Shown here piece by piece: positions 43,983 to 56,332 of a stretch of 64,000 bases of DNA. The translations under genes and the position numbers were made by a program. Positions within the stretch are counted from its first letter, which is position 1, and the number at the start of each line of letters is the position of its first letter. Where the stretch lies: positions 1 through 64,000 of the forward strand of contig NZ_JNJA01000015.1 of assembly GCF_000702665.1 (NCBI RefSeq), written 5' to 3'. The stretch is from Solidesulfovibrio alcoholivorans DSM 5433 (GTDB lineage: Bacteria > Desulfobacterota > Desulfovibrionia > Desulfovibrionales > Desulfovibrionaceae). The notes under the pieces are model-generated. The model saw nothing but the letters and a program-made list of their open reading frames with translations. It made no database searches and had not been told where the DNA came from.

Positions 43983-45764
43983 ATGGACACCCTGAAAGGC
44001 ATCCCGGTCTCGTCCGGCATCTCCATCGGGCGGGCGTTTTTCCTCAACCGTTCCGGGGCCGGCCCCCTGCCGCGCCAGACGCTGGCCGAGTCCCTGACCG
44101 GCGCGGAAGTCGCGCGCCTGGACAGCGCCTTCGAGCAGTTCCGGCGGGAAATCGAGCAGGCCAGGGACCGCATCCCGGCGGAACTCAAGGAACACGCCTT
44201 GATCCTCGATTCCCACCTGATGATCCTCAAGGACCCCAAGCTCGCCGGCGCGGCGAAGAAATACATCGAATCCCTGCGCATCAACGCCGAATGGGCCCTG
44301 GATAAGGCCGTGGGCGACCTGGAAAAGGCCTTCGCCGCCCTGGACGACCCCTATTTTCGCGACCGCATCCAGGACGTGCGCACCGTGGCCGGCCGCGTCC
44401 AGGCCCGCCTCGCCGGCCAGTCCGGCGAGTTGCGCGCCATCGAGAACCGCGTGGTGCTCATGGCCCACGACATCTCCCCGGCCGACACCGCAACGCTGCA
44501 AACCGACAAGATCATGGCCCTGGTCACGGTCCAGGGCGGCAAGACCTCGCACACCGGCATCCTGGCGCGCACCCTCGGCATCCCCGCCGTCATCGGCGTC
44601 ACCGACCTCGAATCCCGTGTGCGCGACGGCGACCTCGTGGTCGTGGACGGGCTGCGCGGCGTGGTGGTGCTGTCCCCCGGCGACGAGGAACTCGAACGCC
44701 TCTCGGACCTCAAGTACCAGTTCGAGGCCTACCAGGCCGGCATCATGCGCGGCTGCCACCTGCCCGGCGAGACCATCGACGGCTACCGGGTCAAGGTCAA
44801 AGCCAACATCGAGATGCTCGAGGAAGTGCCCACCGTGGTCAACAACGGCGGCGAGGGCATCGGCCTCTACCGCACCGAGTATTCCTACATGAACCGGGCC
44901 AAGCTCCCCACGGAGGACGAGCTGTACGAGGAGTACCTCGATCTGGCCTCCATCATGTCGCCGCGGCGCGTGACCCTGCGCACCCTGGACGCCGGCGCGG
45001 ACAAGTTCGTCTCCACCCTCGGCGCCTTCGACGAGCGCAACCCGGCGCTCGGGCTTCGCGCCATCCGCCTGTGCATGCGCCACCGCGACATCTTCAAGAC
45101 ACAGCTGCGCGCCATGCTGCGGGCGTCCGTGGCCGGCAACATCGCGGTGATGTTTCCCATGATCTCGGGCCTGCGCGAGATCCGCCAGGCCAAGGCCCTG
45201 CTCGCCGAGGCCCGGGCCGAACTGCGCCAGGAAGGAGCGCGCTTCGAGGCGGACATGCCCGTGGGCATCATGATGGAGCTGCCCTCGGCCGTGATGATCG
45301 CCGAGGTGCTGGCGCGGGAAGTGGATTTCTTCAGCATCGGCACCAACGACCTCATCCAGTATTCGCTCGGCATCGACCGCACCAACCGCTACGTCTCCCA
45401 CATGTACCAGCCCCTGCACCCGGCCGTGGTCCGCAGCATCAAGCACGTGGTCGACGCCGCGCACCAGGCCGGCATCGAGGTGAGCCTGTGCGGCGAGATG
45501 GCTTCCGACCCCTTCTGCGTGCCCATCCTCATGGGCATGCAGATCGACTGCATCAGCCTGACCCCCCAGGCCATTCCGGGAATCAAGCGCATCATCCGCC
45601 AGGCGACCATGGACGATTGCAAAAAACTGCTTAAATTGGTCCTCGAAAGCCCGTCGGTCAGCCGTACCAACGCCCTGGTCCAGGAGACCATCTTCCGGCA
45701 GTTCCCCGACGAACTGATGTTTTACTCGTCCCTGCTCGACCGCGAGGAGATGCCGGCCCATTGA
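43983..45764 (+). CDS. ptsI: Phosphoenolpyruvate-protein phosphotransferase (enzyme I)
   Basis: 593 residues. Enzyme I takes phosphate from PEP to its histidine and passes it to HPr. The phospho-histidine is in [15 protein letters not shown] (about residue 190). PEP-binding features include [49 protein letters not shown] and the cysteine in [11 protein letters not shown]. Length is slightly above the typical 575. It follows HPr, so the general PTS proteins are made together. Cytoplasmic dimer by family knowledge. Confidence 0.97.
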   Translation: MDTLKGIPVSSGISIGRAFFLNRSGAGPLPRQTLAESLTGAEVARLDSAFEQFRREIEQARDRIPAELKEHALILDSHLMILKDPKLAGAAKKYIESLRINAEWALDKAVGDLEKAFAALDDPYFRDRIQDVRTVAGRVQARLAGQSGELRAIENRVVLMAHDISPADTATLQTDKIMALVTVQGGKTSHTGILARTLGIPAVIGVTDLESRVRDGDLVVVDGLRGVVVLSPGDEELERLSDLKYQFEAYQAGIMRGCHLPGETIDGYRVKVKANIEMLEEVPTVVNNGGEGIGLYRTEYSYMNRAKLPTEDELYEEYLDLASIMSPRRVTLRTLDAGADKFVSTLGAFDERNPALGLRAIRLCMRHRDIFKTQLRAMLRASVAGNIAVMFPMISGLREIRQAKALLAEARAELRQEGARFEADMPVGIMMELPSAVMIAEVLAREVDFFSIGTNDLIQYSLGIDRTNRYVSHMYQPLHPAVVRSIKHVVDAAHQAGIEVSLCGEMASDPFCVPILMGMQIDCISLTPQAIPGIKRIIRQATMDDCKKLLKLVLESPSVSRTNALVQETIFRQFPDELMFYSSLLDREEMPAH

Positions 45765-45843
45765 CCGGCCGGGGCGCGGCCCTTACGAAGGGGCCGACGC
45801 GGAAACGCCCGGCGCGTCGCCGCAAGGGCGGCCAAAGGAAACC

Positions 45844-46308
45844 ATGACAGCCAAGGAATCGGGCGAGAAGCTCGTCGCCCAGAACAAGAAAGCCCGGCAC
45901 CTTTACGAATTTCTCGAGAAATACGAAGCCGGCATGGTGCTCGTCGGGTCCGAGGTCAAGTCGCTTCGGGCCGGGCGCATCAGTTTCAAGGACGGCTACG
46001 TCAGGATCACGGGCGACGAAGCCTTTTTGACCGGCGTGCACATCGCGCCGTATGAAAACGCCGGTGACGGCGGGCACGAGCCCGAACGGCCGCGCAAGCT
46101 CCTGCTCCACGCCGCCGAGATCCGGGCGCTTCGGGCCAAGGTGGAGCAAAAGGGCCTCACGGTCGTGCCCGTGCGGGTGTATTTCAAGAACGGCCGGGCC
46201 AAGGTGGAGATCGCCCTGGCGCGGGGCAAGAAGGTCTTCGATCGGCGCGACGACCTGAAAAACCGGGATCTCGCCCGTGACGCGGCCCGGGAACTGGCCG
46301 GCCAATGA
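45844..46308 (+). CDS. smpB: SsrA-binding protein SmpB
   Basis: 154 residues. SmpB binds tmRNA and brings it to stalled ribosomes for trans-translation. The OB-fold barrel is recognised by [56 protein letters not shown] and [24 protein letters not shown]. The flexible basic tail [22 protein letters not shown] is the part that enters the decoding centre. Length is standard. It starts about 80 bases after ptsI. The tmRNA gene is not in the window. Confidence 0.97.
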   Translation: MTAKESGEKLVAQNKKARHLYEFLEKYEAGMVLVGSEVKSLRAGRISFKDGYVRITGDEAFLTGVHIAPYENAGDGGHEPERPRKLLLHAAEIRALRAKVEQKGLTVVPVRVYFKNGRAKVEIALARGKKVFDRRDDLKNRDLARDAARELAGQ

Positions 46309-46333
46309 CGGATGCCCGGCGAGGAGTCGTTTG

Positions 46334-46852
46334 ATGGCAGCAAAGCGAGTGCTTCCGGCGCTGCTGGTCCTGGTCGCGGTCCTGGCTCTGGCCGGGGCGG
46401 CCCTGGCCGGCCCCACCGAGGCCGACGAGCGCGTGGATGCCTTTCTCGACGAAACGGCGCGGCTCTTCGGCGCCAGCGAAGCCGATGTGGTGAAGCTCCT
46501 CGGCGAGCCGCGCGAACGCCAGGCCGTGCCCTTCTCCAGCCCCCACGACGACGCGCCTTACGAAATCGTCACGCTCCTTTACGACGGCGTCACCGTCTCG
46601 CTTTATAGCATGGACGGCGGCGCGCGGCAGTTTTTTCACCAGATCCGCGTCACCTCCGGCCCCGTCTGCTTCGCCCGCAAGGTCTGCCTGGGCCTGGCGC
46701 GCGAGCGCCTGGCCGCCGTCCTCGGCCAGCCCGAGGAGGTCGAGGACGAAATCTGGCGCTATTCCGACATGAGCGGCTACAACGAACTCGCCTTCACCTT
46801 CGACGCCAAGGGACAGGTCGATTCCATGACCTGGACCGCCGAAGCGGACTGA
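46334..46852 (+). CDS. Exported protein of unknown function
   Basis: 172 residues from ATG 46334 with GGAG upstream. MAAKRVLPALLVLVAVLALAGAALAG is a signal peptide. The mature protein includes EADVVKLLGEPRERQAVPFSS, YEIVTLLYDGVTVSLYSMDG and ERLAAVLGQPEEVEDEIWRYSD, a repeated LGxP pattern reminiscent of SmpA/BamE-like or small periplasmic folds, but I cannot assign it. Two cysteines occur in SGPVCFARKVCLGL. It lies between smpB and the FAD oxidoreductase gene and is separated from the latter by 6 bases. Confidence 0.75.
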   Translation: MAAKRVLPALLVLVAVLALAGAALAGPTEADERVDAFLDETARLFGASEADVVKLLGEPRERQAVPFSSPHDDAPYEIVTLLYDGVTVSLYSMDGGARQFFHQIRVTSGPVCFARKVCLGLARERLAAVLGQPEEVEDEIWRYSDMSGYNELAFTFDAKGQVDSMTWTAEAD

Positions 46853-46858
46853 TCCTCC

Positions 46859-48247
46859 ATGCAAGTCAAAAACCCGTTGACCCCGTCCGCGCGCCGTTTC
46901 CTGGAGGGCCTTTTCCCGGGCGACGCCGCCGTGTTTACCTCCGAGGAGGCCTTCGTCTTCGGCACGGACGCCTCGCGCCGCTTCGCCGCGCCCTGGGCCG
47001 TGGTGCGGCCCGAGAACACGCAGCAGGTGCGCGAGTTGCTCGCCTTCGCCCAGGCGCAGACCATCCCGATCCTGCCGCGCGGGCGCGCCACCAACACCGT
47101 GGGCGACTGCGTGCCCGTGGCCGGCGGCATCGTCGTTTCCACGGCGCGCATGGCGCGCATCCTCGAAATCGACGGCGACGACTTCGTGGCCGTGGTCGAA
47201 CCCGGGGTGGTCACCGGCGAGCTCCAGGCCGCGCTCGCCCCAAAGGGCCTCTTTTTCGCCCCGGACCCCGCCAGCGTGAAGTTTTCGACCGTGGGCGGCA
47301 ACGCCTCCACCTGCGCCGGCGGCATGCGCGCCGTCAAATACGGCGTCACCCGCGACCACATCCTCGGCATCGAGGCCGTGCTGCCCGGCGGCACGGTCAT
47401 CCAGGCCGGCGGACGCACCCACAAAAACGTGGTCGGGCTCGACCTCACGCGCCTGCTCGTCGGCTCCGAAGGGACGCTTGGCCTTTTCACCAAGCTGATC
47501 CTCAAGCTGTTGCCCAAGCCCGCCGCCACCGCCACCCTGGCCCTGGCCTATCCGAGCGTGGACGCGGCCCTGGCCGCCGCCGGGGACGTCTTCAAGGCCG
47601 GGCTCTTGCCCGTGGCCATGGAACTGCTCGCCAGGGAGGCCATGGACGCCGTGGCCGCCATCAGCGCCGTGCCCTGGCCCCGGGACGCCGGCGCGGCGCT
47701 TTTCCTGCGCGTGGATGGCTCGCCCGAGGCCGTGGCCGCGGATGTGCGCCTGCTCGCCGCCGCGACGGAGGCGGCCGGCCCGGTCTGGAGCGAGCGGGCG
47801 ACCGAGCCCGAGGCCGAGGAGGCCTTGTGGGAGCTGCGCCGGCTGCTCAACCCGGCATCGTTCAAAGCCGCGCCGGACAAGATCAGCGACGACGTCACCG
47901 TGCCGCGCGGCGCGTTGCGCGAGGCCGCGGCCGGCGTCGCGGCCATCGGAGCGCAGGAGCGCGTGCGCATCCTGCTTTTCGGCCACATCGGCGACGGCAA
48001 CCTCCACGTCAACATCATGCATGATGCCGCAAGCGGCGACGAGCGCCGCCGCGCCGAACGCGCCCGGGAGCGCATCCTGGACCTGTGCCTGAAGCTTCGC
48101 GGCACGCTTTCCGGCGAACATGGCGTGGGCCTGTCCAAACTGCCCTTCCTCGACCGCCAGCTTTCCCCCGAGGAGCGCGACCTCCTGCGCCGCCTCAAGG
48201 CCGTGTTCGACCCGGCCGGCATCATGAACCCGCAAAAGGCGTATTGA
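46859..48247 (+). CDS. FAD-linked oxidoreductase, GlcD/D-lactate dehydrogenase type
   Basis: 462 residues. The FAD-binding type 4 domain shows VVRPENTQQVRELLAFAQAQ, ILPRGRATNTVGDCVP, VAVVEPGVVTGELQAAL and STVGGNASTCAGGMRAVKYG. The C-terminal cap ends with LFGHIGDGNLHVNIMHD and LSGEHGVGLSKL, as in glycolate oxidase subunit D and D-lactate dehydrogenases. It oxidises a 2-hydroxyacid. The partner Fe-S gene begins 3 bases after its stop, a layout typical of sulfate-reducer lactate dehydrogenases. Substrate (D-lactate or glycolate) is inferred. Confidence 0.92.
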   Translation: MQVKNPLTPSARRFLEGLFPGDAAVFTSEEAFVFGTDASRRFAAPWAVVRPENTQQVRELLAFAQAQTIPILPRGRATNTVGDCVPVAGGIVVSTARMARILEIDGDDFVAVVEPGVVTGELQAALAPKGLFFAPDPASVKFSTVGGNASTCAGGMRAVKYGVTRDHILGIEAVLPGGTVIQAGGRTHKNVVGLDLTRLLVGSEGTLGLFTKLILKLLPKPAATATLALAYPSVDAALAAAGDVFKAGLLPVAMELLAREAMDAVAAISAVPWPRDAGAALFLRVDGSPEAVAADVRLLAAATEAAGPVWSERATEPEAEEALWELRRLLNPASFKAAPDKISDDVTVPRGALREAAAGVAAIGAQERVRILLFGHIGDGNLHVNIMHDAASGDERRRAERARERILDLCLKLRGTLSGEHGVGLSKLPFLDRQLSPEERDLLRRLKAVFDPAGIMNPQKAY

Positions 48248-48249
48248 CC

Positions 48250-49437
48250 GTGCCCACGGAACTTTCCCCCGTCCATTGCCTCCACGGCCAGGGCCGTCGC
48301 CCGGAATGCATCCTGTGCGGCCGCTGCCTGTCCGTGTGCCCGCTTTTTGCCGCCACCGGCCGCGAGGAGCTTTCCCCGCGCGCGAAATTCTTTCTGGCCC
48401 GGGCCGTGGCCGAGGGCAGGGCGGACCTTTCGCGCAAGGCCGCGGACCTCCTGGCCACGGTGTGCCTTTCCTGCGGCAAGTGCGAAAACGCCTGCCCGCT
48501 GGGGCTTTGCGGCCCTGATCTCGTGGCCGAGCTGCGCGCCTCCCACCCGGGTTTCGCCGGCTTTCTCTGGAAGCTGTGGGTCGAGCGGGCGGGGCTCATG
48601 TGGCCACTCGCCCGGTCGTTGACGAAACTGCTTCCCGGCAACATTCCGGTCGAGGCCATAAGCCGCGCCAAGGCCGCCATCGAGGCCATGGGCTCAGGCC
48701 ACGCGCCCGAGCCGTGGCTTTTCCCGGAGACCTGGGACCGGCGGCACGAAGGCAAAAAGGCCGTTCTTTTCGCCGGCTGCGTGGCCGAACACGCCAATCC
48801 GCGCTGGAAGGAGGCGGCCAGGCGCGTGCTTGCCGGCCTCGGCGTCGAGGTCCTGCCCGATCCGGGCTTCACCTGCTGCGGCTGCACGCTGGGGCACGCC
48901 GGCGCGCCCGCGGCCCAGGCCGCCATGCAGCAGCACAACATCGAGGCCTGGCGCTCGGCCGGGCGGCCGCTCATGGTCGTCTTCTGCGCCACCTGCCGCT
49001 GCGGCCTGCGCGCCTACGCCCGCAAGGACCTGGGCCTTTCCATGGACGAACTGCCCCTTTGGCGCGAACACCTCGTCTCCCTGGCCGAGCTCATGGGCGA
49101 AACGACCTTCCGCTCGGGCGCCGCCGCGCCGCCGTCCGTGCGCTACCACCGCCCCTGCCACGGCGCGGGCGGCAACCAGGACCTCGACTTTCTGCGCCGG
49201 GCCATGGGGCCGCGCCTGCTTTTCAATGAAAACGAAACCCCTTGCTGCGGTTTCGGCGGACTGACCAAGCTCACCTCGCCGGAATTGTCCGAGGCCGTGG
49301 CCGGGCATGCCCTGGCCATCTACGCCCCGCGCCCGGGCGACCAGATCGTCACGGGCTGCTCGGGCTGCGTCACCCAGTTGCGCGCCGCCGCCCCGGACGA
49401 CATCCGGGTCGGGCACTGGCTGGAACTTTTAGGCTGA
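48250..49437 (+). CDS. Fe-S subunit of lactate/glycolate oxidoreductase (GlpC/GlcF-like)
   Basis: 395 residues from GTG 48250. Two [4Fe-4S] clusters are marked by CILCGRCLSVCPLF and CLSCGKCENACPLG. Two cysteine-rich CCG-domain motifs follow, TCCGCTLGHAGAP and PCCGFGGLTKL, each with a preceding CATCRCG or HGAGG region that ligates further clusters. It passes electrons from the flavin subunit encoded 3 bases upstream to the quinone pool or other acceptors. Start choice at GTG is set by the tight junction with that gene. Confidence 0.92.
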   Translation: MPTELSPVHCLHGQGRRPECILCGRCLSVCPLFAATGREELSPRAKFFLARAVAEGRADLSRKAADLLATVCLSCGKCENACPLGLCGPDLVAELRASHPGFAGFLWKLWVERAGLMWPLARSLTKLLPGNIPVEAISRAKAAIEAMGSGHAPEPWLFPETWDRRHEGKKAVLFAGCVAEHANPRWKEAARRVLAGLGVEVLPDPGFTCCGCTLGHAGAPAAQAAMQQHNIEAWRSAGRPLMVVFCATCRCGLRAYARKDLGLSMDELPLWREHLVSLAELMGETTFRSGAAAPPSVRYHRPCHGAGGNQDLDFLRRAMGPRLLFNENETPCCGFGGLTKLTSPELSEAVAGHALAIYAPRPGDQIVTGCSGCVTQLRAAAPDDIRVGHWLELLG

Positions 49438-49529
49438 CGCCCCGCCGCACCCCGGGAGGGCGGACCGTTCCGGGAAACCCGGGACCCGACCGTCTCGCGC
49501 CGCCCTCCACCACATAAAGGAGTCCATTC

Positions 49530-52043
<2,514 letters not shown>

Positions 52044-52074
52044 GGTAAGGATGTTGCAAAGCAAGGTCGGAGGG

Positions 52075-52129
52075 ATGCCTCCGGCGGCCGGGAGGGGATG
52101 ATCCCCTCCCGGACCCTCCTCGACGAGGG
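52075..52129 (+). repeat. Dispersed hairpin repeat, family 1, copy 5
   Basis: ATGCCTCCGGCGGCC then CCGGGAGGGG-atgat-CCCCTCCCGG (52088-52112). The A-to-G change in the left arm is matched by T-to-C in the right arm compared with other copies. It lies just past secA. Confidence 0.9.
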
Positions 52130-52442
52130 AAGAATTTCCTGCGTCATAGGCATGGTTGCAATGATGTGCGGCACCTATGGCATGGCGACGCGTCTTCGAG
52201 GAGAGATCCCTTTGCGCAAGGATTGCCGGCACAGGATTACGGGGATGGTCCGCTTGTGGCGCAAGTCGGCATGCCCGGGCAGTCCCAGGAAAGTCGGCCG
52301 CGCCTCTTGCCCGGGGGGCCGGTTTTTTTTACAGGGAGCCGTGCGCGTCGGCGGCGCGTTTTCCTGACATCGCCCGGAACGGGGGCTTGCGCCTCCTTCC
52401 GGTTATCCGGGGCGGCCTGCGCGTGCGCCCGCATGGTGGGTC
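52130..52442. other. Gap between secA and motA
   Basis: No gene recognised. A GGCCGG followed by eight T's around 52316-52330 might end secA transcription, but the stem (CGGCC with GGCCG) has a large loop. I found no convincing flagellar sigma-28 promoter ahead of motA. Confidence 0.4.
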
Positions 52443-53297
52443 ATGTTCGTCATCATCGGCATCGTGGTGGTCCTTGGCTGCGTCATCGGCGGCTTTCTGC
52501 TGGAAGGCGGCCACATGGGCGTGCTCATCCAGCCCATCGAGCTGCTCATCATCGGCGGCGCGGCCCTGGGCTCGTTTATCATCTCCGCGCCCAAGTCCGT
52601 GGTCATCGGCACCTTCAAGCACATCATGCACGTGTTCACGGGCAAAGAGGCCTCGGCTTCCGACTACCAGGACCTGCTGACGCTGCTTTTCGAGCTGCTC
52701 AACATCGCCCGCCGCGACGGCATCGTGGCGCTTGAGCCCCATGTGGCCAAGCCCGAGCAGTCCTCGACCATCAATCGCTACCCCAACATCGCCAAGAACA
52801 AGCAGCTCGCCTATTTCATCTGCGACAACATCAAGTGCCTGCTCTCGGAAGGCATCGACGCCCACCGCTACGACGACCTCATGCGCACGGACATCGCCAC
52901 CATGCACCACCACGCCATGATCGCGCCCACGGCCGTGACCAAGGTGGCGGATTCGCTGCCGGGGCTCGGCATCGTGGCCGCGGTGCTCGGCATCGTCCTC
53001 ACCATGGGCAAGATCAACGAGCCGCCCGAGGTGCTCGGCCACAGCATCGGCGCGGCCCTGGTCGGCACGTTCCTCGGCATCCTCATGTGCTACGGCTTCG
53101 TCGGCCCCATGGCCACCAATCTGGAGTACCAGGCCAAGGCCCAGCAGCACATGCTGCACGTGGCCAAGGAGGTGCTCGGCGCGTTCAATTCCGGGTTCTC
53201 CCCGATGCTGTCCGTGGAAATGGGCCGCCGGGCCATTCCCGACGACGTGCGGCCGACCATGGAGGACATGGAAGGGGCGCTGCGTGGCAAAAAATAG
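52443..53297 (+). CDS. motA: Flagellar stator protein MotA
   Basis: 284 residues. Four membrane helices: two near the N-terminus (MFVIIGIVVVLGCVIGGFLLEG and IELLIIGGAALGSFII) and two in the second half (LGIVAAVLGIVLTM and GAALVGTFLGILMCYGF). The large cytoplasmic loop between them contacts the rotor through charged residues. ADSLPGLGIVAAVLGIVLTMG is the strong family motif, with the ion-path proline in DSLPGLG. The next gene, motB, overlaps its end by 14 bases. The pair forms the proton or sodium channel that powers the flagellar motor. Confidence 0.96.
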   Translation: MFVIIGIVVVLGCVIGGFLLEGGHMGVLIQPIELLIIGGAALGSFIISAPKSVVIGTFKHIMHVFTGKEASASDYQDLLTLLFELLNIARRDGIVALEPHVAKPEQSSTINRYPNIAKNKQLAYFICDNIKCLLSEGIDAHRYDDLMRTDIATMHHHAMIAPTAVTKVADSLPGLGIVAAVLGIVLTMGKINEPPEVLGHSIGAALVGTFLGILMCYGFVGPMATNLEYQAKAQQHMLHVAKEVLGAFNSGFSPMLSVEMGRRAIPDDVRPTMEDMEGALRGKK

Positions 53298-54078
53298 CGA
53301 CCACGGCAAGACCGTCGTCATCTACCGCGAGTCCGACGAGGGGCACGGCGGGCACCATGGCGGTTCGTGGAAGGTGGCCTACGCCGACTTCGTCACGGCG
53401 CTCATGGCCTTTTTCCTGCTTCTGTGGCTGGTCGTGTCGCTCAAGCCGCAAAAGAAGCAGGAACTCTCCCTGGTCTTCCAGGACAAGAACGTGCCAAGCA
53501 AGGAGAAGGTGCAAAACCTCGAAAAGGTGCCCACCTTCATCAGCCCGGATGCGATCAAGGGCAGCCCGGAATTCAAGCTGTCCCAGGAAAACAAGCTCAA
53601 GTACGAGATCGCGCTTCTGGTCAAGGAGCTCATCACCTCGGACCTGTCGGTCAAGAGCAATTCGGGCGTGAGCAACGACTCCTCGGGCGTGATGATGCAG
53701 ATCAACAACTCGGTGATGTTCAAGCCGGGCTCGGCGGAACTGACGCCCTCGGCGCTCAAGATGCTCGACGGTGTGGCCAAGATCCTGCGCGATTTCAAGA
53801 TCAACCTGACCGTGCGCGGCCATGCCGACGACGAGGAGAAGGGCGGGCCGTACCCGTCGAAGTGGGAGCTTTCCGCGGCCCGCGCCGCCGCGGCCACGCG
53901 CTACCTCGCCGAGAAGGCGGACATCCCGACCACGCGCCTGCGCGCCGTGGGCCTGGCCGACAGCCAGCCGCTCGTGCCCCCGACCTCGGCCGAGAACAAG
54001 GCGCGCAACCGCCGCATCGAATTCTTCTACACGAGCCCCGACATGCGCCCCTCCGAGCGCTCCCAGGACGGGCCGTAG
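53284..54078 (+). CDS. motB: Flagellar stator protein MotB (OmpA-like peptidoglycan anchor)
   Basis: 264 residues from GTG 53284, overlapping motA by 14 bases. One membrane helix follows the short N-terminus: SWKVAYADFVTALMAFFLLLWLV, with the ion-binding aspartate in YADF. The periplasmic part contains an OmpA-like domain (about 140-255) with SAELTPSALKMLDGVAKIL, LTVRGHADDEE, LSAARAAAATRYLAEKA and ENKARNRRIEFFY, which fixes the stator to peptidoglycan. The HGGHHGG stretch before the helix is unusual but sits in the flexible cytoplasmic end. Confidence 0.96.
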   Translation: MAKNSDHGKTVVIYRESDEGHGGHHGGSWKVAYADFVTALMAFFLLLWLVVSLKPQKKQELSLVFQDKNVPSKEKVQNLEKVPTFISPDAIKGSPEFKLSQENKLKYEIALLVKELITSDLSVKSNSGVSNDSSGVMMQINNSVMFKPGSAELTPSALKMLDGVAKILRDFKINLTVRGHADDEEKGGPYPSKWELSAARAAAATRYLAEKADIPTTRLRAVGLADSQPLVPPTSAENKARNRRIEFFYTSPDMRPSERSQDGP

Positions 54079-54126
54079 CGGGGAAGGGGCCTTTCGGCCG
54101 CTCCCCCGCAGTCTCGCGCCGCGCGC

Positions 54127-55428
54127 CTACGCCTGCTTAAGCGCCTGCCGCAAATCCGCGAGGATGTCTTCCACGTCCTCGATACCGACCGAAATGCGCA
54201 CCATGTCCGGCGGCACGCCGGCCTGCGCCAGCTCCTCGGGGGTCAGCTGCGAATGCGTCGTGGACGCCGGGTGGATCACCAGCGTCTTGGCGTCCAGGAT
54301 GTTGGCCAGGTGCGAACACAGCTTGACCGACTTGATGAACGCCTTTCCCGCCTCGATGCCGCCCGTGAGCCCGAAGCCGAACACTGCGCCGGGGCCGATG
54401 GGGAAGAACTTTTTCGCCCGGGCATGGTCCTTGTGGCTCGGCAGGCCCGCGTAGTTGACCCAGGCCACCTTGGGGTGCGTTTCCAGGAATTCCGCCACTT
54501 TCTGCGCGTTTTCGCAGTGCGCCTTGGCCCGAAGCGGCAGCGTCTCCATGCCCTGGATGACGAGGAAGCTGTTGATGGGCGCGGGCGTGGCCCCGATGTC
54601 GCGCATGAGCCCGGTGCGGATCTTCGTGCAAAACGCCGAGCAGGGCGTGCCCTCGAGCGTGCACAGCATCTCCCAGAAATTCGCGCCGTGGTAGGTCGGG
54701 TCCGGGGCCGTGATTTCCGGGTATCTGCCGCCGGCCGACCAGTCGAAGCCCCCGGCCTCGACGATGGCCCCGCCGATGCAGGTGCCGTGGCCGCCGATGA
54801 TCTTCGTCAGCGAATACACGGCGATGTCCGCGCCCACGGCAAAGGGGTTGAGGATCGGCGGCGCGGCCACGGTGTTGTCGAGAACGAAGGGCACGCCCGC
54901 GTCGTGGGCCACCTTGGCGATGGCCGGCAGGTCGTCCACGTTGCAGCGCGGATTGCCGATGGATTCGGAGTAGACGAGGCGCGTGTCCTTGTCGATGGCC
55001 CGGGCGAAGTTGGCCGGGTCGGACGAGTCCACGAAGCGCACCTCGATGCCGAAGCGCTTGAGCGTGTGCTCGAAAAGCGTGTGGGTGCCGCCGTAGAGGT
55101 TGCTGCCCGAGACGATGTTCTGCCCGGCCTTGGTGATGGCGGCCACGGCGTAGAAGATGGCGGCCATGCCCGAGGCCGTGGCCACGCAGGCCGAGGCCCC
55201 GTGCAGGGCGGCCAGGCGCTTTTCCAGGACGTCGGTGGTCGGGTTGCCGAGACGCGTATAGATGTAGCCGGCTTCCTTGAGGGCGAAGAGATTGGCCGCG
55301 TGCTCGGGGTCGCGGAACAGAAAGCTCGTGGTCTGGTGGATGGGCACGGCCCGGGACAGGGTGTCGGCGTCCGGCGCATGGCCGGCGTGCAGGGCGAGCG
55401 TTTGCGCATGCCACGGGGAAGTGGGCAT
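54127..55428 (-). CDS. O-acetylhomoserine sulfhydrylase (PLP, Cys/Met metabolism family)
   Basis: 433 residues from ATG 55428 with GAGGAA upstream. The PLP lysine is in AVYSLTKIIGGHGTCIGGAI. Other motifs are SGMAAIFYAVAAITKAGQ, GNPTTDVLEKRLAALHG, DNTVAAPPILNPFAVGAD and the C-terminal HPASTTHSQLTPEELAQAG. The length of about 430, rather than 380-400, and the insert pattern favour O-acetylhomoserine (thiol)-lyase over cystathionine synthase. It makes homocysteine from O-acetylhomoserine and sulfide, a sensible route in a sulfide-producing bacterium. Convergent with motB, divergent from the amidotransferase-like gene. Confidence 0.93.
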   Translation of the reverse strand: MPTSPWHAQTLALHAGHAPDADTLSRAVPIHQTTSFLFRDPEHAANLFALKEAGYIYTRLGNPTTDVLEKRLAALHGASACVATASGMAAIFYAVAAITKAGQNIVSGSNLYGGTHTLFEHTLKRFGIEVRFVDSSDPANFARAIDKDTRLVYSESIGNPRCNVDDLPAIAKVAHDAGVPFVLDNTVAAPPILNPFAVGADIAVYSLTKIIGGHGTCIGGAIVEAGGFDWSAGGRYPEITAPDPTYHGANFWEMLCTLEGTPCSAFCTKIRTGLMRDIGATPAPINSFLVIQGMETLPLRAKAHCENAQKVAEFLETHPKVAWVNYAGLPSHKDHARAKKFFPIGPGAVFGFGLTGGIEAGKAFIKSVKLCSHLANILDAKTLVIHPASTTHSQLTPEELAQAGVPPDMVRISVGIEDVEDILADLRQALKQA

Positions 55429-55620
55429 GGTATTTCCTCCTCTTTCAGGTGGAATTCCCGGCGCGAGCGCAGGGAACATGCTGTCCCTATATGCCAATCC
55501 CGTGCGCCGCGAAAGGGCGTCGGCAGGGGTTTCGGCCTTGACATACGCTGGCGCGGAACCGACAACCTTGGCGACGCCCGTATCGGGTCATCTTTCACCG
55601 CAAGCACCGGAGGATTCCCC

Positions 55621-56313
55621 ATGCGCCTGCACGCTTTCTACCACGTCCCCTTCGAGGACGTGGGCTCCATAAAAACCTGGGCCGCGGCCAAGGGCCACGA
55701 GCTCACAAGCACGAGCTTTTTCGCCGACGAGACGCCGCCGCAGGTCGCGGATTACGACATGCTCGTGGTCATGGGCGGCCCCATGGGTGTCTACGACGAA
55801 AAGGACCACCCGTGGCTGGCCGGGGAGAAGAAAGCCATCGGGGCGGCCGTGGCCGCGGAAAAGCCCGTGCTCGGCATCTGCCTCGGCGCGCAGCTCGTGT
55901 CCGTGGTCCTCGGCGGTTCGGTCACCAAAAATCCGGTGCCGGAAATCGGCTGGTTCAAGGTGGAGATGACGCCGCAGGGCCTGGACGAATCGGTCTTCGC
56001 CGGCTTTCCCCAGTCCTACTACGCCTTCCACTGGCACGGCGACACCTTCTCCATCCCGCCGGACGCGGTCCACGCCGCCAGTTCCGCCGCCTGCGCCAAC
56101 CAGGCCTTCGTCTACAACCACCGCGTCGTGGGCCTGCAGTTCCACCTGGAAACCCAGCCCTTCGGCATGCAGAACCTCATCAAGCACTGCGCCGCGGACG
56201 TGGCCCTGCCCGGCCCCACCGTGCAGCACCCCAAGCAGATGCACGCCGGCCGCGAAGCCTTCAAGGACATCCAGGCGCTCATGCACCGCCTGTGCGACGC
56301 GCTGACGGCGTAG
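55621..56313 (+). CDS. Class I glutamine amidotransferase-like protein
   Basis: 230 residues. Triad residues are visible: the cysteine in PVLGICLGAQLVS, and the histidine in VVGLQFHLETQP with glutamate two residues later. The oxyanion glycine stretch is VVMGGPMGVYDE. It resembles the stand-alone GMP synthase glutaminase-like family (GuaA-N paralogues), not the full GMP synthase. The natural amine acceptor or substrate is unknown. Many act as gamma-glutamyl hydrolases. Its start is about 190 bases from the divergent sulfhydrylase gene, and a hairpin repeat follows the stop. Confidence 0.9.
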   Translation: MRLHAFYHVPFEDVGSIKTWAAAKGHELTSTSFFADETPPQVADYDMLVVMGGPMGVYDEKDHPWLAGEKKAIGAAVAAEKPVLGICLGAQLVSVVLGGSVTKNPVPEIGWFKVEMTPQGLDESVFAGFPQSYYAFHWHGDTFSIPPDAVHAASSAACANQAFVYNHRVVGLQFHLETQPFGMQNLIKHCAADVALPGPTVQHPKQMHAGREAFKDIQALMHRLCDALTA

Positions 56314-56332
56314 CTTAGGGGAAGAGAAGCGA

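Noticed and set aside
43638-45761. Minus-strand frame opposite HPr and enzyme I
   Set aside because: Spans two well-supported genes and has only antisense-type sequence.
52316-52442. Possible sigma-28 promoter or terminator before motA
   Set aside because: No TAAA-N15-GCCGATAA-like pair was found, and the T run lacks a compact stem.
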